Shown piece after piece: positions 1 to 8,459 of a stretch of 48,784 nt of DNA. The translations under genes and the position numbers were made by a program. The notes under the pieces are model-generated. The model was not told where the DNA came from, did not search any database, and was given only the letters and a program-made list of their open reading frames with translations. The stretch comes from an uncultured Blautia sp. (GTDB taxonomy: Bacteria > Bacillota > Clostridia > Lachnospirales > Lachnospiraceae), in contig NZ_CALFLA010000064.1 in NCBI RefSeq assembly GCF_937880195.1, positions 1 to 48,784 on the forward strand, written 5' to 3'. Positions within the stretch are counted from its first letter, which is position 1; each line of letters opens with the position of its first letter.

Positions 1-473
1 TGAAATCTTTCCCGACAATGAAAACTCTTGGCGGCGCAGAGAGCAAAAAAGCATCCAAGCCTGAGGCAAAAACAGAAGAAAAAACAGCGGAAAAAATTGA
101 TTTCTCCAAGGTAAAGGTGGAGCCACTGTTTGAGGAATTTGTTGATTTTGAAACTTTCAGCAAGTCTGATTTCAGAGCTGTAAAGGTAAAAGAATGCGAA
201 GCAGTTCCGAAGTCTAAGAAGCTTCTGAAATTCGTATTAGATGACGGAAGTGGCGAAGATCGTGTAATTTTAAGCGGTATTCACGAGTATTACGAGCCGG
301 AAGAACTGGTTGGAAAAACTTGTATCGCAATCACAAATTTACCTCCAAGACCAATGATGGGAATTGATTCCTGTGGTATGCTGATCTCCGCAGTACATGA
401 GGAGGACGGTCATGAAGGTCTGAATCTTCTGATGGTGAATGACAGAATCCCGGCAGGAGCAAAACTGTATTAA
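1..473 (+). CDS. metG: Methionyl-tRNA synthetase, C-terminal part (partial, 5' end outside window)
   Basis: The reading frame is open from the window edge (codons start at base 3), so the ATG at 18 is internal. What remains is a charged Lys/Glu/Ala linker followed by a Trbp111-type OB-fold tRNA-binding domain of about 100 residues, with conserved stretches FSKSDFRAVKV, KLLKF, ITNLPPRPMMG and SCGMLISA. This appended domain is typical of dimeric bacterial MetRS, where it raises affinity for tRNA(Met). A free-standing Trbp111/CsaA protein is the alternative, but the linker and the open frame upstream favour the C terminus of MetG. A strong terminator follows 50 bases after the stop. Confidence 0.85.
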   Translation, partial: KSFPTMKTLGGAESKKASKPEAKTEEKTAEKIDFSKVKVEPLFEEFVDFETFSKSDFRAVKVKECEAVPKSKKLLKFVLDDGSGEDRVILSGIHEYYEPEELVGKTCIAITNLPPRPMMGIDSCGMLISAVHEEDGHEGLNLLMVNDRIPAGAKLY

Positions 474-524
474 GATGATACAGAAAATAATACAAAGCTA
501 AAAACGCATAATCAGCAGAATGAA

Positions 525-556
525 TGGGCAATCCTTAATAGGATTGCCCATTTTTA
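525..556 (+). terminator. Rho-independent terminator of metG
   Basis: A 10-bp perfect stem (TGGGCAATCC / GGATTGCCCA) with loop TTAATA is followed directly by TTTTT. It closes the metG transcript. Confidence 0.9.
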
Positions 557-612
557 GAAGACAGAGAAATACAAATTGAAGGCTGCATAAGATAACAGCA
601 ACAGCCAGTTGC

Positions 613-641
613 TTGTACTGGTAATTCCTGGAAGTTAAAAT
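613..641 (+). promoter_or_regulatory. Sigma-A-like promoter of the XRE/zinc-ribbon gene
   Basis: TTGTAC (613-618), a 17-bp spacer and TAAAAT (636-641) lie upstream of the AGGAGG ribosome site at 651-656 and the ATG at 665. Confidence 0.55.
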
Positions 642-664
642 GGTAGTGTAAGGAGGTACTTTAT

Positions 665-1432
665 ATGAACACCAAAGAAATGATATACAAGCTCCGCACG
701 AAAAAGGGAATGTCGCAGGAAGAGCTTGCAGAAAGAGTATTTGTTACAAGGCAAGCGGTTTCTCGTTGGGAAAACGGAGAAACCGTTCCGAATACAGAAG
801 CCTTGAAATTGTTGTCCAAGTTGTTTGATGTTTCAATTAACACGCTTTTAGGCTCGCCGAGAAAACTTATCTGCCAGTGCTGCGGAATGCCGCTTGAAGA
901 TGACGCAATTATATCTCATAATCATGACGGCACATTTAACGAGGACTATTGCAAGTGGTGCTATGCTGACGGAACTTATACCTATAATGACATGGATGAT
1001 TTGATTGAAGTTTGTGTTAAAAATATGGTAAGTGAAAATTTTACCAAGGAGGAGGCTCATTCTTATTTGAAAGAGTTACTTCCAAGATTAGATTATTGGA
1101 AACGTTACGATGAACTTAGTGACAACGGGCAATTTGAAAGATTAAAGCAGCAGTTGATCAAGGAAATAAATGAACTTCATATAGAAGGACTGCCTAAGGT
1201 TGAAAAATTAAATGCTCTTGTAGGAAAGTATGTAAATCTTGAGTATATGCTGCCAAATGGCAATTTGGTAAAATTTTTGGATGACTCAAAGACATATCTT
1301 GGAAATCAGCTTGAAAGTGAGTTTGGTGGTGAAAGATGTTTTGGGGTTATCGCAAATATGGATTTTCTGCTGGTATGCACTTATGAGAAGGATGTATTGA
1401 ACCCGGAATTAGTGCTATATAAAAAAAGATAA
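665..1432 (+). CDS. XRE-family regulator with zinc-ribbon domain
   Basis: The 255-aa protein starts with an XRE/Cro helix-turn-helix (residues 4-58; QEELAERVFVTRQAVSRWE contains the recognition helix). A putative zinc ribbon follows at about 68-105, with C-x-CC-G-MPL and a second pair in DYCKWC. This resembles the 'putative zinc ribbon' family often fused to HTH_3 in Clostridia. The last ~60 residues are a small uncharacterised domain. AGGAGG lies 8 bases before the ATG. The combination suggests a cytosolic DNA-binding sensor, possibly for metal or redox state, but its target is unknown. No partner gene is linked to it. Confidence 0.75.
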   Translation: MNTKEMIYKLRTKKGMSQEELAERVFVTRQAVSRWENGETVPNTEALKLLSKLFDVSINTLLGSPRKLICQCCGMPLEDDAIISHNHDGTFNEDYCKWCYADGTYTYNDMDDLIEVCVKNMVSENFTKEEAHSYLKELLPRLDYWKRYDELSDNGQFERLKQQLIKEINELHIEGLPKVEKLNALVGKYVNLEYMLPNGNLVKFLDDSKTYLGNQLESEFGGERCFGVIANMDFLLVCTYEKDVLNPELVLYKKR

Positions 1433-1605
1433 AATACTGTTTTATTAACTCTTTGAGAGAGGAAAGCCAGTGGTCAAGATATTTGAAATACACGATGATT
1501 TTAAAATAATGTCAGGTATTAAAATTAAAGATTTTGGCTCGTATACAATGGAAGAATAGACGGATTTTGTAATGAATATCAGAAATCATAAGAAGATGTT
1601 TATTC

Positions 1606-1660
1606 TTGACATATAGCAATAATTAAAGTATATTAGAAATATCTTAAATACTTAATTATT
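1606..1660 (+). promoter_or_regulatory. Promoter and candidate ArsR operator of the ferredoxin operon
   Basis: TTGACA (1606-1611), a 17-bp spacer and TATATT (1629-1634) form a near-consensus sigma-A promoter. A long inverted repeat, AATAATTAAAGTA (1618-1630) against TACTTAATTATT (1649-1660), brackets the -10 box and start site. The repressor gene is the last gene of the operon it would control, so this is the likely autoregulatory operator. Confidence 0.65.
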
Positions 1661-1671
1661 GGAGGTCGAAT

Positions 1672-1878
1672 ATGGGAAGGATCAAGAGACTGGCCCGTGT
1701 TGGTAAAGAATGCGTTGCCTGCGGATGCTGCGAAGCAGTATGCCCCAAAAGCGCAATCATAGTTCGCTTTGGCATAAAAGCCCAGGTGGATAGTGAAAAG
1801 TGTATTGGCTGTGGTAAATGTGAAAAGATATGTCCGGCAGCCGTAATTACAATTACAGAACGGGAGGCAGCGCTATGA
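1672..1878 (+). CDS. 2x[4Fe-4S] ferredoxin-like protein
   Basis: The 68-aa protein has two clostridial ferredoxin motifs, C-V-A-C-G-C-C-E-A-V-C-P and C-I-G-C-G-K-C-E-K-I-C-P, separated by a short beta segment. This predicts two [4Fe-4S] clusters and a role as a small cytosolic electron carrier. GGAGG sits 8 bases before the ATG. Its stop overlaps the start of the next gene (ATGA at 1875-1878), so translation is probably coupled and the two proteins likely work together, the ferredoxin feeding or draining electrons from the membrane Fe-S protein. Confidence 0.85.
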   Translation: MGRIKRLARVGKECVACGCCEAVCPKSAIIVRFGIKAQVDSEKCIGCGKCEKICPAAVITITEREAAL

Positions 1879-2450
1879 AAAAGAAGTGGTATCAGTATCT
1901 TTGGATTGCAGAAATTCTTTATTGGGTGCTTGGCCTGACAAATATATTATTTGCATGGCTTGGTCTTGCCTTCTTTTTTATTCCGCTTGTTTTTGCGATT
2001 GTGGGCGGCAACAAAGGCTATTGCAGCCGTTATTGCGGAAGGGGGCAGCTTTTCGATGTTTTGGGCAGCCGGCTTAGATTATCCGGCAATCGTAAGCCGC
2101 CGAAATTCCTGAAAAGCAAATGGTTCCGTTATGGTTTCCTGGCATTTTTTATGACAATGTTTGGGCTTATGCTTTTCAGTACATATAAGGTATTTACAGG
2201 GGCGCCGCTGAGACAGACAGTTACTCTCTTGTGGACGATCAAGCTGCCGTGGCAATGGGCGGACGTCAGTATGGTTGCGCCGTGGTTTGCACAGTTTGCC
2301 TTTGGATTTTTCGGAGTGATGATGACGTCTACGGTTTTGGGACTGCTGACCATGGTGTTTTTTCGTCCCCGCTCCTGGTGTGTGTACTGTCCGATGGGTA
2401 CAATGACTCAGGCAATCTGTCAGCTGAAGCACAGAGGGGAGGACGCATGA
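1875..2450 (+). CDS. Membrane 4Fe-4S-type protein (NapH/CcoG-like half)
   Basis: The protein has 191 aa from the ATG at 1875; the longer upstream frame overlaps the ferredoxin. It has hydrophobic segments near residues 10-43, 86-104 and 136-163 and two cysteine motifs on the membrane rim: C50-x3-C54 (GYCSRYCGRG) and C169-x2-C172-P (WCVYCPMGTMTQ). The second is typical of the Fer4_5 family (NapH, NosR, CcoG), but the protein is shorter and lacks the C-terminal ferredoxin domain, which here is encoded separately by the preceding gene. It is likely a membrane electron-transfer protein. The physiological acceptor is unknown. Confidence 0.75.
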   Translation: MKKKWYQYLWIAEILYWVLGLTNILFAWLGLAFFFIPLVFAIVGGNKGYCSRYCGRGQLFDVLGSRLRLSGNRKPPKFLKSKWFRYGFLAFFMTMFGLMLFSTYKVFTGAPLRQTVTLLWTIKLPWQWADVSMVAPWFAQFAFGFFGVMMTSTVLGLLTMVFFRPRSWCVYCPMGTMTQAICQLKHRGEDA

Positions 2451-2731
2451 TGGAGGAAAAAGCAAAGAAAATAGCAGATCTTTTAAAACTTCTGGCAAAT
2501 GAACACAGACTGCTGATTTTATGCGCGCTGATACAAAAGTCCATGAGCGTTGGAGAAATTCACGAATATACACCTAATATTTCTTCGTCCGCTCTTTCTC
2601 AGCATTTGTCACAGTTGAAGACAGCAGGTATTTTAGGGTCTGAAAAACAGGGAATGAAAGTGATCTATTATATTCAGGATGATCATGTGACAGCTTTGAT
2701 CGACTGCCTGAAAGAGCAGTACTGCCAGTAA
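2447..2731 (+). CDS. ArsR-family repressor resembling persulfide sensors (BigR/SqrR/YgaV type)
   Basis: A 94-aa winged-helix protein overlapping the preceding gene by four bases (ATGA at 2447-2450). The core LLKLLANEHRLLILCAL, SALSQHLSQLKTAGIL and IYYI is typical of ArsR. The metal-binding ELCVCD motif is absent. Cysteines occur at 26 (in LLILC) and 93 (in KEQYC, near the C terminus), plus C87. One Cys in helix 2 and one at the end of the last helix is the dithiol layout of the persulfide-responsive BigR/SqrR/YgaV group. I infer a thiol or reactive-sulfur sensor that represses its own operon, with the inverted repeat at 1618-1660 as operator. A methionine start at 2450 is equally possible. 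Confidence 0.8.
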   Translation: MMEEKAKKIADLLKLLANEHRLLILCALIQKSMSVGEIHEYTPNISSSALSQHLSQLKTAGILGSEKQGMKVIYYIQDDHVTALIDCLKEQYCQ

Positions 2732-2786
2732 AGTGGAGAAGAACCACAAAAAGAAATAAATGGTCTGTGTTTCCTAATGCTTCTTT

Positions 2787-2798
2787 GTGTGATATACT
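2787..2798 (+). promoter_or_regulatory. Candidate extended -10 promoter of the binding-protein pseudogene
   Basis: TGTGATATACT contains TATACT (2793-2798) preceded by a TG, as in extended -10 promoters. No convincing -35 box is visible. Confidence 0.4.
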
Positions 2799-2919
2799 GA
2801 AAATAGTTATGAAGCAGAGGTGGAAATTTCATTCCTAAAGGGAAGGTTCAGAGCTTAAGGCTATATCTCTGAGGAACAATGGGATAGAATAACCTCTCGC
2901 ACACAGGAGGAGCTTTTCC

Positions 2920-3933
2920 ATGAAAAGAAGATTGCAGGCAATGATACTTACTGCTGCGCTTATAGCGTCCAGCGGGATCAATGTGGCGGCAGAAGATCTG
3001 GCAAAGGATGCGGTGGTCGGCATTTCGATATATCAGTGTGAAGATGATTTTATGACTTTATACCGTACAGAGCTGGTACGGTACCTGACAGAGGAACTTG
3101 GATTTTCTGAAAAAAATATTTTGGTGGAGGATGCCGGAAACAATAGATCACTTCAAAAAGAGCAGATCAAGAGCTTTATTGACCAGCAGGTAGATGTGAT
3201 GATTTTGAATCTGGTGCAGCCTTCAGGAGCGCCTGGAGTAACAGATCTTTGCGGCGAGGCAGGAATCCCGGCAGTTTATATTAACCGACAGCCATATGAA
3301 TCCGAGTGCAGGCGCTGGGAAACAGAAGAGCTTATGGCTTCTTATGTGGGGGCAGACGCAAGACAGTCCGGTATTTATCAGGGAGAGGAAATCGCAGCGA
3401 CAGAAAACAGCGGCGATATGAACGGTGATGGAGAGGTTGCCTATATTATGATTCAGGGCGACCCTAGAAATATAGACACCCAGTACAGAAGTGCTTATTC
3501 AGTAAAAGCGCTGGAGGCAGCCGGACTAAAAAACAAAGGAACTGCTTGCAGAGGACGGCGGCTGGAACCGGGAACAGGGGAAGGAGATTGCCGCAAAAGC
3601 TCTAAAGCAGTACGGAGATCAGATTGAAGTAGTATTTTGTAATAATGACGCCATGGCTCTGGGAGCTTTGGAGGCCATACAGGATGCTGGAAGAACTGTG
3701 GGAAAGGATATTCTCCTTTCAGGGATCGACGCTCTTCCAGAGGCAGTAGAAAAGGTTTTGGAAGGCCACATGACAGGCACAGTTTTTACGATTATATCAG
3801 CCAGTCCCACTGTGCGGCGCAGACTGCGCTGAATTATCTGAAGGGAGAGGGGACAGAGGCTGTAAACCTGGTGGATTACATTAAGGTAACTGCGGATAAC
3901 GCAGAGGATATCCTTAAAAAAATCAGCCGTTAA
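2920..3933 (+). pseudogene. Galactose-binding-protein-like ABC substrate-binding protein, two frameshifts
   Basis: The first frame (2920 to about 3535) gives a signal peptide, the strand GISIYQ, and a D-x-N-x-D-G loop (DMNGDG, D166) like the calcium site of E. coli MglB. It then runs into unrelated residues and a stop at 3627. Homology continues in frame 2 from about 3536 (KELLAEDGGWNREQG, then VVFCNNDAMALGALEA and GIDALPEAVEKV), and after about 3787 returns to frame 1 (DYISQSHCAAQTALNYL, ending ISR at 3933). One extra A near 3531-3538 and one missing base near 3785-3789 explain both shifts. Each lies beside a homopolymer, so sequencing error is possible. If real, the gene is dead. It lacks a lipobox. 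Confidence 0.85.
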
Positions 3934-3985
3934 AAAGTCAGGCTTTTTTTCTGAAGAATATTTGATTTATTAAATTCCCTCTGCG

Positions 3986-3994
3986 TGTTATAAT
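3986..3994 (+). promoter_or_regulatory. Extended -10 promoter of the two-component operon
   Basis: TGTTATAAT (TG at 3986-3987, TATAAT at 3989-3994) is an extended -10 box. A TTGATT at 3962-3967 is too far (21 bp) for a standard -35. A second TATAAT occurs at 4001-4006. Confidence 0.5.
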
Positions 3995-4024
3995 AAAAAT
4001 TATAATACGCGGGGGGATTTTTAT

Positions 4025-5635
4025 ATGGAATTATATAATGTTCTGCTTGTGGATGATGAAGCGGATGTGCTTTTTGCAATGAAGAAAAAAATTGACTGGG
4101 AGGCGCTTGGGTTCTGCCTTGCAGGGACGGCGGAGAATGGACAGGAGGCTTTGGAAATGACGGAGCAGCTCCATATCGACGTAGTGATGACAGACATCAA
4201 GATGCCGTATATGGACGGACTGACTTTGTGCCGCAAACTAAAAGAAAATTATCGGAATATGAAAGTTATTATTTATTCTGGATTTGATGACTTTGAGTAT
4301 GCCAGAGAAGCTGTCCATCTGGAAGCAGAGGAATATCTTCTGAAACCTATCAGCGCCGGAGATATGAGGGAAGTTTTTTCCAGGGTAAAGAAAAAGCTGG
4401 ATCAGGAGTATAACGAATACCGAAATCTTAACAGACTGTCAGAGTATTATCAAAAAAGTCTTCCGTCTATGCAGGGACAGCTTGTAATGGGGATTTTGGA
4501 AGGCAGGATCAGCGGAGAAAAAGCAAGATCCATGCTTGAGATGTATGAACTGAATCTGGATTCTCCTTATTATATGGTTGCTGCAATTTATGGGGAAACA
4601 AACTCCAGAGGAAATTCTGACGATCCCATGCAGCTTCTTCCTCTGCCGTTAAAGGATATGGTGCAGGATTATCTTAAAGAAAAAATGCGCTTTTTCTGCA
4701 CTGTTTTTCTCGATCAGGTGTATGTTGTTTTCTTTTTGGAAAACAAGGAGGAGGGTGACAAAGTTCTCTACCATCTTGATCAGGTGTGCAAAATCGGCTG
4801 CCGCGTTTTGAAAGCCGTGGTGACAGCGGCTGTGGGAAAGGTCTGCACTATGGATACAATCCATACTTCCTTTGAGGAATCTATGGACGCAATGGAATAC
4901 AGGACTATTCTTGGAGGCGGACAGGTTCTTTATATTAATGATATTGAACCCTGCGCTAAAGAAAATGTAGTTGTCACAGAGTACGATTTCCGTCAGCTTG
5001 TTCATGCAGTAAAGGTTGGACGCCGGGATGAGATTAGTGAAGCGATCCAAAAACTTATGGAGGGAATACGCAGAGAAAATATTACTCCGGGCCAGTATGA
5101 GCTTTTATTTATGGAACTTTTATCAGAGCTTGTGAAGGTGGGACGCTCCTACAAACTTTCCCCCAGCCAGATTTTTGGGACGCAGGAAGGGTCATGGTAT
5201 GATCTGTATAGAACGGTTCCTGTAGATGATCTGGAAAAATGGCTGGAAGAAGTATGCACAAATCTACGGCGTACGCTTCACCATGAAAGAAAAGATTCTA
5301 CAGCGCGTCTTACAGAACAGGCCAGAGCGTACATAAAAGAACATTATCAGGAAAACGATCTTTCAGCAGAAAGCCTTTGCCGTTATCTGAATGTAAGTCC
5401 AGCATACTTTTCCACTATTTTTAAAAAGGAAGTGGGAATGAGCTTTGTGGCTTACCTTACTAACGTGCGTCTGGAACATGCAGTGGAGCTTTTACGTACC
5501 ACTGAGGATAAGACGTATATTATTGCGGCTCAGGTAGGATATACGGAACCAAACTATTTTAGTTACGTATTCAAAAAACAGTATGGAATTTCTCCATCCA
5601 GATACCGGGCGGCCATGTTTGAACAGAAGCCATAA
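4025..5635 (+). CDS. YesN-type response regulator, AraC DNA-binding domain
   Basis: The 536-aa protein has an N-terminal receiver domain (acidic pair D10/D11, phosphoacceptor D57 in VVMTDIKMPYMDG, Lys in YLLKP near 106). A long linker of about 300 residues follows, as is usual in YesN-type regulators. The C-terminal AraC domain (about 435-534) has two helix-turn-helices (LSAESLCRYLNVSPAYFS and IIAAQVGYTEPNYFSYVFKK). It pairs with the YesM-type kinase that begins 17 bases downstream. Proteins of this type normally activate nearby carbohydrate uptake genes. The binding-protein genes on either side are its likely targets. Confidence 0.9.
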   Translation: MELYNVLLVDDEADVLFAMKKKIDWEALGFCLAGTAENGQEALEMTEQLHIDVVMTDIKMPYMDGLTLCRKLKENYRNMKVIIYSGFDDFEYAREAVHLEAEEYLLKPISAGDMREVFSRVKKKLDQEYNEYRNLNRLSEYYQKSLPSMQGQLVMGILEGRISGEKARSMLEMYELNLDSPYYMVAAIYGETNSRGNSDDPMQLLPLPLKDMVQDYLKEKMRFFCTVFLDQVYVVFFLENKEEGDKVLYHLDQVCKIGCRVLKAVVTAAVGKVCTMDTIHTSFEESMDAMEYRTILGGGQVLYINDIEPCAKENVVVTEYDFRQLVHAVKVGRRDEISEAIQKLMEGIRRENITPGQYELLFMELLSELVKVGRSYKLSPSQIFGTQEGSWYDLYRTVPVDDLEKWLEEVCTNLRRTLHHERKDSTARLTEQARAYIKEHYQENDLSAESLCRYLNVSPAYFSTIFKKEVGMSFVAYLTNVRLEHAVELLRTTEDKTYIIAAQVGYTEPNYFSYVFKKQYGISPSRYRAAMFEQKP

Positions 5636-5652
5636 TAAAGGGCAGACAGTTT

Positions 5653-7455
5653 ATGAATTATATTAAAAATAAATGGAATATGCTGCTTCGCCAGGTGAAT
5701 CAGCGTGGTCTGCAGTTTATGATCTCCGTATCATTTACTCTGGTGGCTCTGGTGGGAATGGTGTTTATCGGCGTCTTTCTTTTCCAGAGCTATGGGCGGG
5801 CAGTAGAGGAAATGATGCTGAATGATAAAAGCCAGATTATCAATCAGGTAGAGATTAATCTGACAACCTATTTAAGAAGCATGATGCGGATTTCCGACGC
5901 CATGTATTATAATGTGATCAAAAAGGTTGACTTTCAGTCGGATGACATTGGACAGGAGCTTAACCTTCTCTATGAGGTAAATAAGGACAGCCTTGTGAGT
6001 ATTGCATGTTTTTCTCAGGAGGGAGAGCTGATAGGCGCGGCGCCGGCAGGCAATATCAAGAAGAATGTGGACATCACAGAACAGAGCTGGTTTGCAGATG
6101 CAGAGGAACGAATGGAAAATCTGCATTTTTCAAAGCTGCATGTGCAGAATATTTTTGAGAACAGTAACGGACGTTATTATTGGGTAGTGTCCTTAAGCAG
6201 GGGAGTGGAACTGACCCAGGAAGGGAAAACTTCAGGAGGCATTCTTCTGGTTGATATGAATTTCAGCGGGATCCGGCAGATTTTTACAGAGATCAACAGT
6301 CGGGGTATGGGATATGTATATCTGGTAAACAACGACGGAGAGCTTATTTACCACCCGAAGCAGAACCTTATTTTTTCTAATATGCTGAAAGAAAATAATC
6401 TTATGGCAAGCCGCTATGACGACGGCGTTCATGAGGAAAGATTTCAGGGGGAAGAGCGTACCGTTATTGTAAAAACAGTTGGATATACAGGCTGGAAGAT
6501 CGTCAGCGTAACTCCAAAGGCAGATCTTGTCAGGGACTTTGACAGCACGAAGATCATGGCGGTGATCATTATTATTCTTGCAGTAACATTAATGATATTT
6601 GCAAACCAGTTTGTGGCGCTTCAGATTGCAAAGCCTTTGAAAAAGCTGGAAAATTCGCTGCAGGGGATTGGGGTGGATCTTCGCCCGGAAATTTATATTG
6701 GAGGTTCGCCGGAAATCCAGCATTTGGGAGAAACCATCCGTTCTATGGTGGAGCAGCTTCGGGAACTGACGGATGACATTGTGCGGGAGCAGGAGGAAAA
6801 ACGCAAAAGCGAGCTGGACGCCCTGCAGTCCCAGATCAACCCTCATTTTCTTTATAATACCCTGGATTCTATTATGTGGATGATCGAGAGCGAGAGGTAT
6901 GAGGAAGCGATTTCTATGGTACATGCTCTTGGCAAGCTGTTTCGGATCAGTCTTTCCAAGGGAAAAAATATCATTACTGTAGGAGATGAGCTTTTACATG
7001 CCAGAAGCTATCTGGATATTCAAAAATACCGATACAAAAATAAATTTACTTCTTACTTTGATGTGGAAGAAGGAATAGAAAAATATAAAACCATTAAGCT
7101 GATCATTCAGCCTTTGATCGAAAACGCAATTTATTACGGTATGGAATATATGGACGGCGAGGGAGAAATCTATATCAGGGCTTACACAAGAGGAAACGAT
7201 CTTTTTATGGAGGTACAGGACAACGGACCTGGAATGCCCCGGGAGCAGGTGGAAAAGCTTCTTCTGGAGGACACAGAAACAAGGAGCAAGGGATCGGGAA
7301 TCGGACTTCGGAACGTTCATCAGCGTATTCAGCTTTATTTTGGCTGGGATTACGGTCTGGAAATTGTCAGTGAGCCTGACGAGGGGACCACAGTTCGGAT
7401 TCATCTGCCAAAAACAGAGCAGACTGCTTCTGAGGAAGGGGGGAACCGGCCATGA
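5653..7455 (+). CDS. YesM-type sensor histidine kinase
   Basis: A 600-aa membrane kinase. TM1 is at about 22-46 and TM2 at about 297-317. The ~250 residues between them form an extracytoplasmic double-Cache-like sensor (motifs YYWVVSLSRG, GYVYLV, GWKIVSVTP). HAMP follows at about 318-372. The phosphoacceptor H398 lies in QINPHFLYNTLDSI, characteristic of the His_kinase/LytS-YesM family, followed by an HATPase domain with N491 in LIENAIYYG and G-boxes DNGPGMP and GSGIGLRNV. It sits between its response regulator and two sugar-binding-type proteins, the second overlapping it by four bases. A binding protein may present ligand to the sensor domain. Confidence 0.9.
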   Translation: MNYIKNKWNMLLRQVNQRGLQFMISVSFTLVALVGMVFIGVFLFQSYGRAVEEMMLNDKSQIINQVEINLTTYLRSMMRISDAMYYNVIKKVDFQSDDIGQELNLLYEVNKDSLVSIACFSQEGELIGAAPAGNIKKNVDITEQSWFADAEERMENLHFSKLHVQNIFENSNGRYYWVVSLSRGVELTQEGKTSGGILLVDMNFSGIRQIFTEINSRGMGYVYLVNNDGELIYHPKQNLIFSNMLKENNLMASRYDDGVHEERFQGEERTVIVKTVGYTGWKIVSVTPKADLVRDFDSTKIMAVIIIILAVTLMIFANQFVALQIAKPLKKLENSLQGIGVDLRPEIYIGGSPEIQHLGETIRSMVEQLRELTDDIVREQEEKRKSELDALQSQINPHFLYNTLDSIMWMIESERYEEAISMVHALGKLFRISLSKGKNIITVGDELLHARSYLDIQKYRYKNKFTSYFDVEEGIEKYKTIKLIIQPLIENAIYYGMEYMDGEGEIYIRAYTRGNDLFMEVQDNGPGMPREQVEKLLLEDTETRSKGSGIGLRNVHQRIQLYFGWDYGLEIVSEPDEGTTVRIHLPKTEQTASEEGGNRP

Positions 7456-8441
7456 CGAGACGGAGGTTTCACTGGAGAATATGGACTGTTTTTCTTGCTG
7501 CGGCAGTAATTCTGGCAGGTTTGTATTATTATGGGGTTTTTGCCCGTAAAAGAAAAGCGCCGGTTGTTTATTCGGTGATTCTTTACCAGAATACCTTGGA
7601 TGAATGGGGAACGCTGGTGGAGGGAATGGTCCAGGCAGAAGAGGATCTGAATATTCATGTGAATTATGTTTATCTTGCAAAAGACGATACAGCTTTAGAA
7701 CAGGCGGCAGTGATCAGAAGAGAGCTTCGGAACGGCTCATCAGGAATCCTTCTTGCCGCAGCGGACAGCCAGGGGATCCAAAAGGCATTTGAAACAACTG
7801 TATTTCCTGTTCCGGTTATCTGTGTGGAAACAGGAGCCGGAAAGGAGATTCCTGTGATCCGCTCTGACGACAGAGCCATGGGCCGCGCTCTGGGCGAAGC
7901 TATACTGGCGGATATGGATAAGACCGGAAACGAAAGAAGAGTTACCGTTATAAAGGAATACGCACAGAGAGACAGTATAGAAATGCGGTATCAGGGCCTT
8001 GCAGAGGCTTTGGAAGAAGCTGGAGAAGAGGTTGTGATCGAAGAACGTATGCGCCAGAATACAGGATTCAGTCTGGGACGTTTTCTGACAGCGGCTTTTT
8101 ATGATGGAAATCCTTATCTGGTAACGCTGGATAAGTATATTACAGAACAGGCAGCCCTTATATGGTCAAGGGATTGTCAGAAATATGAAAAAAATGGAGC
8201 GACATGTAAAATTTTCGGCATTGGAAACACAGCCCGGACAGTAAACGCTCTGGACAACGGAAATATTGAAGCCTTGGTTTACCAGAATGAGTTTAACATG
8301 GGCTATCAGGCGGTTGCCTGCCTTGCAGAAAAAAGGAAAAAAAACTGGATAGAGGAAAATGTAAACATCGGGTATGGAATTGTAACAAGAGAAACCCTGT
8401 ATGAGGATGAAAATCAGAGACTTCTGTTTTCCAACACCTGA
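7452..8441 (+). CDS. Membrane-anchored periplasmic-binding-type (ribose-like) protein
   Basis: A 329-aa protein of the type I periplasmic-binding (Peripla_BP_4) fold. It has an uncleaved-looking N-terminal anchor (positive MTRRRFHWR, then hydrophobic residues 11-28) and no lipobox. Recognisable elements are the first strand VVYSVILYQNT, IRSDDRAMGRALGEAI and FGIGNTARTVNALDNG. The ATG overlaps the kinase stop (ATGA at 7452-7455), indicating translational coupling. Stable anchoring beside a Cache kinase, with no permease nearby, suggests a signalling co-receptor rather than a transporter component. That role is inference; the ligand is unknown. Confidence 0.75.
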   Translation: MTRRRFHWRIWTVFLAAAVILAGLYYYGVFARKRKAPVVYSVILYQNTLDEWGTLVEGMVQAEEDLNIHVNYVYLAKDDTALEQAAVIRRELRNGSSGILLAAADSQGIQKAFETTVFPVPVICVETGAGKEIPVIRSDDRAMGRALGEAILADMDKTGNERRVTVIKEYAQRDSIEMRYQGLAEALEEAGEEVVIEERMRQNTGFSLGRFLTAAFYDGNPYLVTLDKYITEQAALIWSRDCQKYEKNGATCKIFGIGNTARTVNALDNGNIEALVYQNEFNMGYQAVACLAEKRKKNWIEENVNIGYGIVTRETLYEDENQRLLFSNT

Positions 8442-8459
8442 TGTCGGGAGGAGAGTAAG

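Noticed and set aside
1469..1620. Short open frames after the XRE/zinc-ribbon gene as a possible decayed gene
   Set aside because: Only about 30 codons before a stop, no ribosome site, and no recognisable homology; the stretch carries the next operon's promoter.
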